A stretch of DNA of 14,049 nucleotides from contig DFGJ01000020.1 of assembly GCA_002372375.1 (NCBI GenBank), positions 1 through 14,049 on the forward strand, read 5' to 3'. The DNA is from Ruminococcaceae bacterium UBA3753 (lineage in GTDB: Bacteria > Bacillota > Clostridia > Oscillospirales > Acutalibacteraceae). Position numbers and translations under genes: made by a program. The notes under the pieces were generated by a model that was not told where the DNA came from, made no database searches, and saw only the letters and a program-made list of their open reading frames with translations. Shown here piece after piece: positions 1-6,442 of this stretch (position 1 is its first letter; the number at the start of each line of letters is the position of its first letter).

Positions 1-69
1 TAGCTCAGTTGGTAGAGCATGCGGCTGTTAACCGCAGGGTCGTTGGTTCGAGTCCAACACGGGGAGCCA
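1..69 (+). tRNA. tRNA-Asn (GTT), 5' end cut by window edge
   Basis: The window begins at about the eighth base of the tRNA: the 5' half of the acceptor stem is missing. The D arm (TAGCTCAGTTGGTAGAGC), the anticodon stem TGCGG/CCGCA with loop CTGTTAA (anticodon GTT at 27-29), the T arm GTTGG-TTCGAGT-CCAAC, the 3' acceptor strand ACGGGGA, a G discriminator and an encoded CCA (67-69) are all visible. GTT reads asparagine codons. The 3' half of a tRNA gene is a frequent attB core for tyrosine-integrase prophages, and phage genes lie downstream, but no second copy of this 3' end occurs in the window, so use as an att site is only an inference. Confidence 0.96.
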
Positions 70-664
70 GTTTTTTAAGGTTTATTTTTTTGGTAGGTTT
101 GCTCGTGGAGATGTGTGGTAAAAAAAGTGTACCGTGGTGCAGACCATGAAAGAATTTTGATAAAGGAACGCCTTTATAATTACTTTATTGAAGCAGGCAG
201 TACATTCCAATAGGATTTCGTTTTTACTTGTTGTTTGCGTTCACTATGAAGAATATTGTTCCTCTCCATCTTTGCCTTTCTAATTGTGGTACAGTTTCTG
301 TTTTTCCGGAAACGCAAGATAGGGTTGTGTGTGTGCTAAGATACAGCCTCCAGAAATTTGGGAAGAGCACCTATAATGTGGATCGTTAAAAGGATTGACA
401 ATGAACTCCATAGGTAGCGGTTCGATTTTTCTGTGCGTAAGGTACAGCTCTGTCTTGCGCATAAATTTCCTTACACACCAGGCACACCAGCATTTATGCT
501 CAACTAATGTTAGGAGCTACTAAATTCTGCCTTCGATATATCGGCTCGCACAAATTATCTGTCTTTTTGCGGAGAAATTTAATCAACATAACGCCAACAA
601 CAATATATAACTCACTAGTGAAAGCAATCGCAGATTCCTACAGTGAGTTTTAAACTTCACGACA
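70..664. other. Intergenic stretch without a supportable gene
   Basis: About 600 bases between the tRNA and the sugar transferase stop codon. A minus-strand open frame of 60 codons (280-462) and a plus-strand open stretch of similar length (about 470-650) exist, but neither has a good ribosome binding site or a protein pattern I recognise. T-rich runs follow the tRNA (71-92) without a convincing hairpin. An 8-bp inverted repeat, AACTCACT at 609-616 and AGTGAGTT at 642-649, is followed on the + side by TTTTAAA. The stretch may hold decayed coding sequence, for example an old mobile element or a lost integration region, but nothing in it proves that. Confidence 0.5.
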
Positions 665-1333
665 TTACCTTTTTATTCGTCCTTCAAAAAAGTCCGCGCG
701 CTTAAAGACCACAACAATAGACCTAAACAAAATGTACAGGTCTATTCTTAAAGATAAATTCTTCAGATATTCTTCGTCAAATCTTACCTTTTTTTCCGTT
801 GTTAAAAGATCTCTGCCGTTCACCTGCGCCAATCCGGTAATCCCCGGCTTAATAGAGTAAACTAAATGCTGATTCCTCAGCTTATGAAGTTCCTCTTCTT
901 CTGGGATTATTGGTCTTGGTCCTACTATGCTCATATCTCCTTTAAGAACGTTAAAAAGCTGTAATATCTCATCTAAGCTGGTTAATCTAAGTATTTTTCC
1001 TATTTTAGTTATGTAGAGCTCAGGATTATCCAGCTCACCGGTTGCGATACTTTCAGGAGCGTCCTGACTCATTGTTCTAAATTTGTAAACTTTTATTATC
1101 TCCCCGAATTGGCCGACCCTTTTCTGCGAAAAAACCACAGATCCTCTAGTTGTGAGCTTTATTAGGATGGCAATTGTGAGCATCAGCGGCGATAGAACAG
1201 CAATAAAAAAAGTGGATATAAAAATATCACAGAGTCTCTTAAATACCAAGTAAATAACTTGTGTTTTGGTAAAGTTGTACATACACTCTGATCTTTCAAG
1301 GTAGCTAATTTCCCTTAATACCGCGCTTTTCAA
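665..1333 (-). CDS. Bacterial sugar transferase (polyprenyl-phosphate glycosyl-1-phosphate transferase)
   Basis: Member of the bacterial sugar transferase family, monotopic membrane enzymes that move a sugar-1-phosphate from a nucleotide sugar to undecaprenyl phosphate and so start exopolysaccharide, capsule or glycan assembly at the inner face of the membrane. Family signatures follow in order: FKRLCDI, a hydrophobic membrane segment (FISTFFIAVLSPLMLTIAIL), QKRVGQFG, VYKFRTM, LRLTSLDEILQLFNVLKGDM, SIVGPRP and KPGITGLAQVNGR. The length of about 200-225 residues matches the short catalytic-core-only type (EpsL/WecP-like) without the extra N-terminal membrane domain. The frame is open to TTG at 1345, but GGAG at 1340-1343 sits 6 bases ahead of a TTG at 1333, which I prefer. 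An ATG at 1282 matches the usual family start just before FKRLCDI. It stands alone on the opposite strand to the phage genes, so it could be host DNA left of the prophage or a lysogenic-conversion cargo gene. Confidence 0.93.
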   Translation of the reverse strand: MKSAVLREISYLERSECMYNFTKTQVIYLVFKRLCDIFISTFFIAVLSPLMLTIAILIKLTTRGSVVFSQKRVGQFGEIIKVYKFRTMSQDAPESIATGELDNPELYITKIGKILRLTSLDEILQLFNVLKGDMSIVGPRPIIPEEEELHKLRNQHLVYSIKPGITGLAQVNGRDLLTTEKKVRFDEEYLKNLSLRIDLYILFRSIVVVFKRADFFEGRIKR

Positions 1334-1369
1334 TTCAATCTCCAAAAAAATATTACAAAATGTTTACAG

Positions 1370-1398
1370 AGTTTACAGCATTTAATAATTTTAGTCAA
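1370..1398 (-). promoter_or_regulatory. Possible promoter of the sugar transferase
   Basis: On the minus strand TTGACT (1393-1398) is followed after 17 bases by TAAACT (1370-1375), a 5/6 match to the -35 and a 4/6 match to the -10 consensus. It would start transcription near 1363, leaving about 30 bases of leader that contains the GGAG used by the TTG start at 1333. The match is modest and the region is AT-rich, so chance is possible. Confidence 0.35.
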
Positions 1399-1523
1399 TC
1401 AAGGAAATCTCGGATACTCTCAATATATAATTTTTTCTACATAGTGTGCAAGCTTTTAAATCTATTATTCCCATTTTTTAAAAACATATTTCGATTTTTT
1501 AATACATCATGTGTCAAATAAAT

Positions 1524-1569
1524 ATTACCGCTACTTAAAAGTAAAATTCTAGTAACTTAAAGCGGTAAT
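1524..1569. repeat. 9-bp perfect inverted repeat beside the promoter (possible operator)
   Basis: ATTACCGCT at 1524-1532 and its exact reverse complement AGCGGTAAT at 1561-1569 enclose 28 AT-rich bases. The right arm ends two bases before the -35 box at 1572. GC-containing arms in this AT-rich gap stand out. Two half-sites about 37 bases apart, centre to centre, would suit a dimeric or looping regulator, or a hairpin. No regulator gene is visible in the window, so the role is inferred from position only. Confidence 0.5.
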
Positions 1570-1571
1570 TA

Positions 1572-1601
1572 TTGACAAGAACTGTATAATTGTGCTATAA
1601 T
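1572..1601 (+). promoter_or_regulatory. Strong sigma-A promoter with extended -10, driving the methyltransferase-nuclease cluster
   Basis: A perfect TTGACA (1572-1577), an 18-base spacer, and a perfect TATAAT (1596-1601) preceded by TGC, which forms an extended -10 element. Transcription would begin near 1608 and run into the first methyltransferase at 1715 after a leader of about 105 bases. Downstream genes through 5681 are separated by only 19-39 bases with no evident terminator, so one transcript could cover all four. Confidence 0.75.
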
Positions 1602-1714
1602 TACTCAAATTGGTTTAAAAAATTAGTTCTATATATCATTGGTTTTATATATCAGCTTAATTATTCGTCCATACGCTGAGCAGCTTCTGTTTCTGAAAGG
1701 AGGCAATTCCTGTT

Positions 1715-3025
1715 ATGCCTAAAAACTCCCATTTAAATCTTGCGCGAAAATTAAAACGAGACGAATTCTACACGTGCAGGTCAACAGTTGAGGACGAGCT
1801 TCGTCACTATACAAAGCACTTTAAAGGTAAAACAGTTCTTTGCAACTGCGATGACGACGAATACTCCGAGTTTTTCAAGTATTTTCAGTCCCGGTTCGAT
1901 GTCTTAGGGCTTAAAAAATTAATTGGTGTGCACTATGAAAATGAAAAAGGTAAACCATCTTACAAGTTAGAGCTTTACAAGGACACCAACAAAGACGGCG
2001 TTGTAAACTTTAAAGATAAAATAATAAAAACCCCAATTTACGGCAACGATGAATACCCCGCCGGTGACTTTCGATCAAGAGAATGCATTGAACTTTTAAA
2101 AGAAGCAGACATTATAGTTACCAACCCGCCGTTTTCTTTGTGGAGAAACTTTCTGGCTCAGTTAATGGAGTACAATAAAAAATTCTTAATAATTGGAAAA
2201 TCTACGCACATTTCTGCAAAAGAAGTTTTTCCTCTTGTAAAGAAAAATAAAATCTGGTTAGGCGTTAGTATACGTAGTGGAGCCAGAGAATTTAAAATAC
2301 CTTACGATTACGATATATCAATTTCAACGGGTAACAGGCTGAATGATAGAAATACCAGGTATATAAAAATAGGGGGTGTTAGGTGGTTCACAAATTTAAA
2401 AACTGCATACAAGCAACCTCCTTTAGACATGCGGGAAATTTACTACACCCCAGAAAAATACCCAAAGTACGATAATTACGACGCCATAAATGTAGACAAA
2501 GTAGCAGACATCCCTTGCGATTACCCTGGTATTATGGGTGTGCCACTTACATTTATGGATAAGTATTGCCCAAAACAGTTTGAGATTGTGGGTGACGAAA
2601 CTAGCTTAAAAATATCAGGTGGACGGGGATACGTAAAAGGAAAACGTAAGTACGCACGTGTTTTTCTCAGAAACAAACATCCTGTATGGAGCAACCGTCG
2701 TTTATGTACAGGTTGTATTCCTGGATTAATCGCTTATGAGACTGTAATTTACAACGATGAGTTACAAAACCTAGTGACGATAGCAAGCCTCAATGTAAAA
2801 CCAATTAAGTTAAAGAAAAAAATACCAGGCACTGACATTTATTATGAAAAAGATCGTAGCTATAAACCAGATACTTTAAAAGATTTAGATATTTTAGATT
2901 CAGCTGAAAATTCTTTTAAATGGAGCAAAACAAAAACCAACGTAACGCCGAATTATAGTCTTGCGGGTGACTTTGTGCCAACTTTTACCGGGTTTACAGG
3001 TTTTGCTGTATCTAAGCAATTATAA
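1715..3025 (+). CDS. EcoRI-family adenine-specific DNA methyltransferase, copy 1, with long divergent C-terminus
   Basis: Probable N6-adenine DNA methyltransferase of the EcoRI methylase family, using S-adenosylmethionine. The N-terminal pattern RKLKRDEFYT (residues 11-20), LCNCDDDEYSEFFKYF, GDFRSRECIELLKEADIIVT and the catalytic motif NPPF at residues 137-140 are typical of the family. DTNKDGVVNFKD at residues 90-101 fits a calcium-binding EF-hand/dockerin-type loop (D-x-N-x-D-G-x-V-N-x-x-D). The shared core continues through GVPLTFMDKYCPKQFEIVG to about residue 294. The last 140 or so residues differ from copy 2, with a Lys/Arg-rich part (GKRKYARVFLRNKH) and a Thr/Phe-rich tail; at 436 residues the protein is longer than copy 2 (359). 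Where copy 2 has LIIGNT this protein has LIIGKS. AAAGGAGG lies 11 bases before the ATG. First gene of the cluster; what site it methylates is unknown. Confidence 0.9.
   Translation: MPKNSHLNLARKLKRDEFYTCRSTVEDELRHYTKHFKGKTVLCNCDDDEYSEFFKYFQSRFDVLGLKKLIGVHYENEKGKPSYKLELYKDTNKDGVVNFKDKIIKTPIYGNDEYPAGDFRSRECIELLKEADIIVTNPPFSLWRNFLAQLMEYNKKFLIIGKSTHISAKEVFPLVKKNKIWLGVSIRSGAREFKIPYDYDISISTGNRLNDRNTRYIKIGGVRWFTNLKTAYKQPPLDMREIYYTPEKYPKYDNYDAINVDKVADIPCDYPGIMGVPLTFMDKYCPKQFEIVGDETSLKISGGRGYVKGKRKYARVFLRNKHPVWSNRRLCTGCIPGLIAYETVIYNDELQNLVTIASLNVKPIKLKKKIPGTDIYYEKDRSYKPDTLKDLDILDSAENSFKWSKTKTNVTPNYSLAGDFVPTFTGFTGFAVSKQL
2009..2148 (+). repeat. 140-bp patch identical to 4556-4695 (conversion tract, copy A)
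   Basis: Base-by-base comparison shows 140 consecutive identical bases between copy 1 (2009-2148) and copy 2 (4556-4695). The patch covers the end of the EF-hand-like loop through the NPPF catalytic motif and the following SLWR. On both sides the two genes keep similar protein sequence but differ at many third codon positions, which points to recent gene conversion or recombination rather than simple protein-level conservation. Confidence 0.9.
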
Positions 3026-3055
3026 TCACGTAACTAAAAAAGGAGGAAAACCAAC

Positions 3056-4207
3056 ATGATGCAAGTTGAACTAAAAAAATACAGAATAGAAGAGATCACA
3101 AACGGTTTTTCTGAGGATGACAATAGTTCGCAGGTTATAGCGATGGGCGGAAAGCTTGACATTAGACCTAAATACCAGCGGGAGTACGTCTACGACGACG
3201 AAAAAAGAGACAAAGTAATAGATACTGTACTTAGAGGGTTGCCTTTGGGGGTTATGTACTTTGTTGAAAGAGATGATGGATCTTTAGAAGTTTTAGATGG
3301 TCAGCAAAGACTTATATCTATTTGCCGATATGCAGATAATCAGTTTGGTATTAAACTTCCTGATAATATTGTTCATCAAATAAAAAGTGAAGCTGTTTTT
3401 AATATTCTTCATGATGGCGACAAAGAAAAGTTCAATAACTATGAAATAAATGTCTACATTTGTAAAGGCACCTACAAAGACAAAATCGACTGGTTCGAGA
3501 CCATCAACATAGCTGGGGAAAAATTAGAGCAACAAGAAATTTTAAATGCAGTTTTGCACTCAAAGTGGCTAGATGATGCTAAAACATATTTTTCCAAAAG
3601 GAATTGCCCAGCGCACAGAGTATACAGCAGATACATGAAAGGTAACTATATAAGGCAGGATTACTTAGCTACGGCCTTTGCCTGGGCAGCAGACAATGAA
3701 GACATAGAAGGAAAAGGTCGCAGAGGGAAAATAGAAAATTACATGCAAAAACACAGAAAAGACCAAAACGCTAAAGAACTTTGGTCATATTTCGAATCTG
3801 TTTTTTCGTGGGTCAAAAAGGCGTTTAGAAATTATGACGAATCCATGAAAGGCGTAGAGTGGGGATACCTTTACAATGTTCATAAAGATGAACTTCTGGA
3901 CCCTGATTTATTAGCAAAAGAGGTGAAAAATCTTTTAGAAGACAGCGAGGTGACAAATAAGCATGGAATATATGAGTACTTATTAACCAACAAAGAAAGA
4001 GTTCTAAACCTAAGGGGTTTTTCGATCCAAGATAAAACTACACAGTATAGCAAACAAAAAGGTATATGTACTATATGTGGTAAACACTTTGAACTAAAAG
4101 ACATGGAAGCGGACCACATAACGCCATGGCACGAAGGCGGCAGAACCACATTAGATAATTGCCAAATGCTCTGCAAAAAATGCAACAGGGAAAAAGGCGG
4201 GAGGTAA
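3056..4207 (+). CDS. DUF262 (GmrS-like) protein with C-terminal HNH nuclease domain
   Basis: Putative nucleotide-dependent DNA endonuclease. The N-terminal DUF262 domain, which has a ParB/sulfiredoxin-like fold in GmrSD and SspE defence proteins and carries NTPase activity there, shows RPKYQREYV (residues 37-45) and the signature DGQQRL (81-86). The middle is mainly helical with a Lys/Arg-rich segment. The C-terminus is a classic HNH nuclease: zinc pairs C338xxC341 and C373xxC376, catalytic D353-H354, N368 and N377 ending CNREKGG. This differs from GmrSD and SspE, whose nuclease part is DUF1524. AGGAGG at 3041-3046 serves ATG 3056; ATG 3059 is an alternative. The gene lies 30 bases after methyltransferase 1 and 39 before methyltransferase 2. 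Placement suggests a restriction-modification-like or type IV-like system, but a nuclease that works independently of the methyltransferases is also possible. Confidence 0.88.
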   Translation: MMQVELKKYRIEEITNGFSEDDNSSQVIAMGGKLDIRPKYQREYVYDDEKRDKVIDTVLRGLPLGVMYFVERDDGSLEVLDGQQRLISICRYADNQFGIKLPDNIVHQIKSEAVFNILHDGDKEKFNNYEINVYICKGTYKDKIDWFETINIAGEKLEQQEILNAVLHSKWLDDAKTYFSKRNCPAHRVYSRYMKGNYIRQDYLATAFAWAADNEDIEGKGRRGKIENYMQKHRKDQNAKELWSYFESVFSWVKKAFRNYDESMKGVEWGYLYNVHKDELLDPDLLAKEVKNLLEDSEVTNKHGIYEYLLTNKERVLNLRGFSIQDKTTQYSKQKGICTICGKHFELKDMEADHITPWHEGGRTTLDNCQMLCKKCNREKGGR

Positions 4208-4246
4208 TTGCCGTAATTTTACCGGAAAAGGAAGAGGTGAGCATAA

Positions 4247-5326
4247 ATGCCGCACAATGAAAAATTGAAGTGGGCCAAGAGGCTAAAAAGAGATTCTCTT
4301 TATACACAAGGTATTTATATTGAAAGAGAGATGAAATTTTATAAAGAGCACTTTAAAAGCAAGGTAATACTTTGCAACTGCGATGACGACGAAAATTCAG
4401 AATTTTTTAAATATTTTTACCAAAGATTTGATTTCCTTGGCCTAAAAAAACTAATAGGAGTGCACTACGAAGGAGAAAAAGATGAAGACGGAAAATATAA
4501 ACCGTCCTACAAAATAGAACTTTACAAAGACACTAACAAAGACGGTGTTGCAAATTTTAAAGATAAAATAATAAAAACCCCAATTTACGGCAACGATGAA
4601 TACCCCGCCGGTGACTTTCGATCAAGAGAATGCATTGAACTTTTAAAAGAAGCAGACATTATAGTTACCAACCCGCCGTTTTCTTTGTGGAGAAAATTTT
4701 TGGCACAATTGATGGAATATGATAAAAAGTTTTTGATTATTGGAAATACAGCCTGTGTTAGTTACAAAGAAGTTTTTCCATTATTGAAAGATAATAAAAT
4801 GTGGTTAGGATACCAAGGTGGCGGAGAAGAAACCCTAAGGTATTGCCCTGAAAAGGAGCAGAAAAAACTAGAAGAAGGTGACGATGGGTACAAAGAACTG
4901 TTGCACTCTTTTGGTAATATATGTTTCTTCACAAATTTAACAATAGCAAAAAGAAATAAACCATTAAAGGTGGAAGGGACTTACTACACCCCAGAAAAGT
5001 ACCCAAAGTACGACAATTACGACGCCATAAATGTAGACAAAGTAGCCGACATACCCTGTGACTACCCAGGAGTTATGGGTGTACCGCTTACATTTATGGA
5101 TAAGTATTGCCCGGAACAGTTTGAGATTGTGGGAATAACAGGGCGAGGAAATAACGTGGACTTTAAGACAAAAATTTACACAAATGAAGATGCTGAAAAT
5201 TACAGTAAGTTGAATTCCAGCTCAGTCGTGCTTAAAAATGGCAAACCAAAAGTAAAGTTTGATCGTATATTTATAAAAAAACATCCAAAAAATAGCAAAC
5301 AAAACGCCGTTTTTAAACCGGCTTAA
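4247..5326 (+). CDS. EcoRI-family adenine-specific DNA methyltransferase, copy 2
   Basis: Paralogue of the gene at 1715 with the canonical family outline: KRLKRDSLYT (residues 11-20), LCNCDDDENSEFFKYF, an EF-hand-like loop DTNKDGVANFKD at residues 95-106, GDFRSRECIELLKEADIIVT, the catalytic NPPF at 142-145, LIIGNT, and a C-terminus NGKPKVKFDRIFIKK ending after a short basic tail. Its 359 residues are close to the usual family size. The segment after the catalytic core (about residues 168-225, YQGGGEETLRYCPEKEQKK onwards) differs strongly from copy 1, so the two may recognise different DNA. The ribosome binding site is GGAAGAGGTGAG just before the ATG. It probably protects host or prophage DNA from the adjacent nuclease, but this is inferred from context. 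Confidence 0.9.
   Translation: MPHNEKLKWAKRLKRDSLYTQGIYIEREMKFYKEHFKSKVILCNCDDDENSEFFKYFYQRFDFLGLKKLIGVHYEGEKDEDGKYKPSYKIELYKDTNKDGVANFKDKIIKTPIYGNDEYPAGDFRSRECIELLKEADIIVTNPPFSLWRKFLAQLMEYDKKFLIIGNTACVSYKEVFPLLKDNKMWLGYQGGGEETLRYCPEKEQKKLEEGDDGYKELLHSFGNICFFTNLTIAKRNKPLKVEGTYYTPEKYPKYDNYDAINVDKVADIPCDYPGVMGVPLTFMDKYCPEQFEIVGITGRGNNVDFKTKIYTNEDAENYSKLNSSSVVLKNGKPKVKFDRIFIKKHPKNSKQNAVFKPA
4556..4695 (+). repeat. 140-bp patch identical to 2009-2148 (conversion tract, copy B)
   Basis: Second member of the perfect 140-bp direct repeat, 2547 bases downstream of the first. The first differing bases are 2008/4555 (C/T) on the left and 2149/4696 (C/A) on the right. Recombination between the two patches would delete the nuclease gene and leave one hybrid methyltransferase. 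Confidence 0.9.
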
Positions 5327-5345
5327 TTTATTTGAGGAGACTTTT

Positions 5346-5681
5346 ATGCCAAAGAATACTCATTTACAACTTGCTAAAAAACTAAAGCGTGATTGTTTTT
5401 TTACATCATATGAAACTGTAGAAGATGAGCTCAAGTACTACGACAAAGAGCTTTTTAAAGACAAAACGGTGTACTGCAACTGTGGCACCGACCATTCTGC
5501 TTTTTACAAATATTTTGTAGATCACTTTGAAGACTTGGGTCTTAAAAAGTTAATTGTTACCGGCATAGCAGATGACTGGGATTACTTTGCGGGTACAAAA
5601 GAAGGCAAAGCTTACAAAATTGAGTACTACGGTAAAGAAAAAGGTGCGGTTAAAACAGAATTAAAAGGTGATGATCGCTGA
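5346..5681 (+). pseudogene. Third EcoRI-family methyltransferase, truncated before the catalytic motif
   Basis: 111 residues that align with the N-terminal part of the two complete copies: AKKLKRDCFFT, VEDELKYY, DKTVYCNCGTDHSAFYKYF and LGLKKLIV. It stops at KGDDR where the family continues with GDFRSEECIELLK and then NPPF, so the catalytic motif is absent and no methyltransferase activity is expected. This copy lacks the EF-hand-like loop and has GTDHSAF in place of DDDEYSEF, so it is a divergent third lineage and not a recent duplicate. It keeps a good ribosome binding site (GAGGAG) 19 bases after copy 2. It could be the edge of a deletion that also removed the phage terminase and portal genes. 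A stand-alone small protein with a regulatory role cannot be excluded. Confidence 0.8.
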
Positions 5682-5800
5682 GTTGGGAGATAATGTGGCG
5701 AAAAGGATGCCAGGCCGTGACGTTTTACCACGGTCTACCCGGTGATGTATACAAAAGATAGTTTAGCACAAATTTTGTGAAAAAAGGAAGGTGGTGAAAT

Positions 5801-6439
5801 ATGCAAGTAATACAAAGAGAAGACAAAGTCGAAATTGAAGGATATGTTAATGCCGTGGAACGCAACTCCAAACCTCTTTTAAGCAGAATGGGCAAATTTA
5901 TTGAGCGAATCTGCAAAGGCGCTTTCAAAAGAGCAATAGAGCGAAATGACGATATACATATTCTTCTTAACCATGACTGGGACCGTGATTTAGGCTCAAC
6001 TAAACAAGGCAACTTAGTGTTAGAAGAAGATTCCATAGGCCTTAAAGCCCGCGCAATAATCACGGATCCCGAAGTGGTTGAAAAAGCTAAAAACGGCGAT
6101 TTAGTCGGCTGGTCTTTTGGTTTTTCGGACGTTGACGTAGAAAACGGCTTTGAAAACGGGATGCCCACCAGAGCCATAAAAGACTTGGACTTATATGAAG
6201 TTTCAATTTTGGACCGTCAAAAGACCCCAGCTTATGAAGGGAACTTGATCACGGCCAGAAGTGAAAATGAAACTGTACAATACCGAAGCGAACCACTTTT
6301 CACAAAAATTAACGTAAAAAGTGGAACGCAAGGAGGTGTAAATACAGAAAAAGGAGCACAGGTTGTGCCAGAAACAATTTTACCTAAAATAGATTATTCA
6401 AAATACGAAAAAATTATTAATGAAATGAAAGGATTTTAA
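5801..6439 (+). CDS. HK97-family prohead protease
   Basis: Capsid maturation serine protease of the HK97/U35 type, which cleaves the scaffold (delta) part of the major capsid protein during prohead assembly. The pattern is clear: an N-terminal VEIEGYVNAVERNSKPLLSR, KGAFKRAI, the catalytic histidine in ILLNHDWDRDLGST (H58), the catalytic serine in VGWSFGFSD (S105) and the acidic partner in DLYEVSILD (E133). Residues after about 155 are a variable linker rich in charged residues. The 212-residue length is usual. The gene starts after a GA-rich GGAAGGTGGTG site and lies 3 bases before the capsid reading frame. Portal and terminase should lie immediately upstream in this phage type but do not. 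Confidence 0.92.
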   Translation: MQVIQREDKVEIEGYVNAVERNSKPLLSRMGKFIERICKGAFKRAIERNDDIHILLNHDWDRDLGSTKQGNLVLEEDSIGLKARAIITDPEVVEKAKNGDLVGWSFGFSDVDVENGFENGMPTRAIKDLDLYEVSILDRQKTPAYEGNLITARSENETVQYRSEPLFTKINVKSGTQGGVNTEKGAQVVPETILPKIDYSKYEKIINEMKGF

Positions 6440-6442
6440 TTT

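Larger units (their letters stand above)
1346..1714. other. Divergent AT-rich intergenic region with control elements
   Basis: This gap of about 370 bases separates the leftward sugar transferase from the rightward methyltransferase cluster. It is very AT-rich and has no open frame with a ribosome binding site. It holds the probable leftward promoter, a 9-bp inverted repeat, the strong rightward promoter, and a leader of about 105 bases (1608-1714) with a short direct repeat TATATATCA. The leader ends in AAAGGAGG (1696-1703) before the first methyltransferase. The left edge of prophage-related DNA could lie here. Confidence 0.6.

Noticed and set aside
280..462. Minus-strand open frame of 60 codons
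   Set aside because: No ribosome binding site, no recognisable pattern, and isolated in a gene-poor region; likely chance or decayed sequence.
609..649. Inverted repeat AACTCACT/AGTGAGTT as a terminator
   Set aside because: The 8-bp stem has a 25-base loop and low GC, and the minus-strand side lacks a T-run for the sugar transferase.
3056..4207. Naming the nuclease GmrSD or SspE
   Set aside because: Only the DUF262 part is shared; the C-terminal domain is HNH and not DUF1524, and no phosphorothioation genes are seen.
3880..4307. Minus-strand open frames opposite the nuclease C-terminus and methyltransferase 2
   Set aside because: They lie antisense to well-supported domains and have no ribosome binding site or recognisable sequence.
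5725..6177. Minus-strand open frame of 150 codons opposite the prohead protease
   Set aside because: The + strand carries clear catalytic motifs of the protease; the reverse frame is a shadow.
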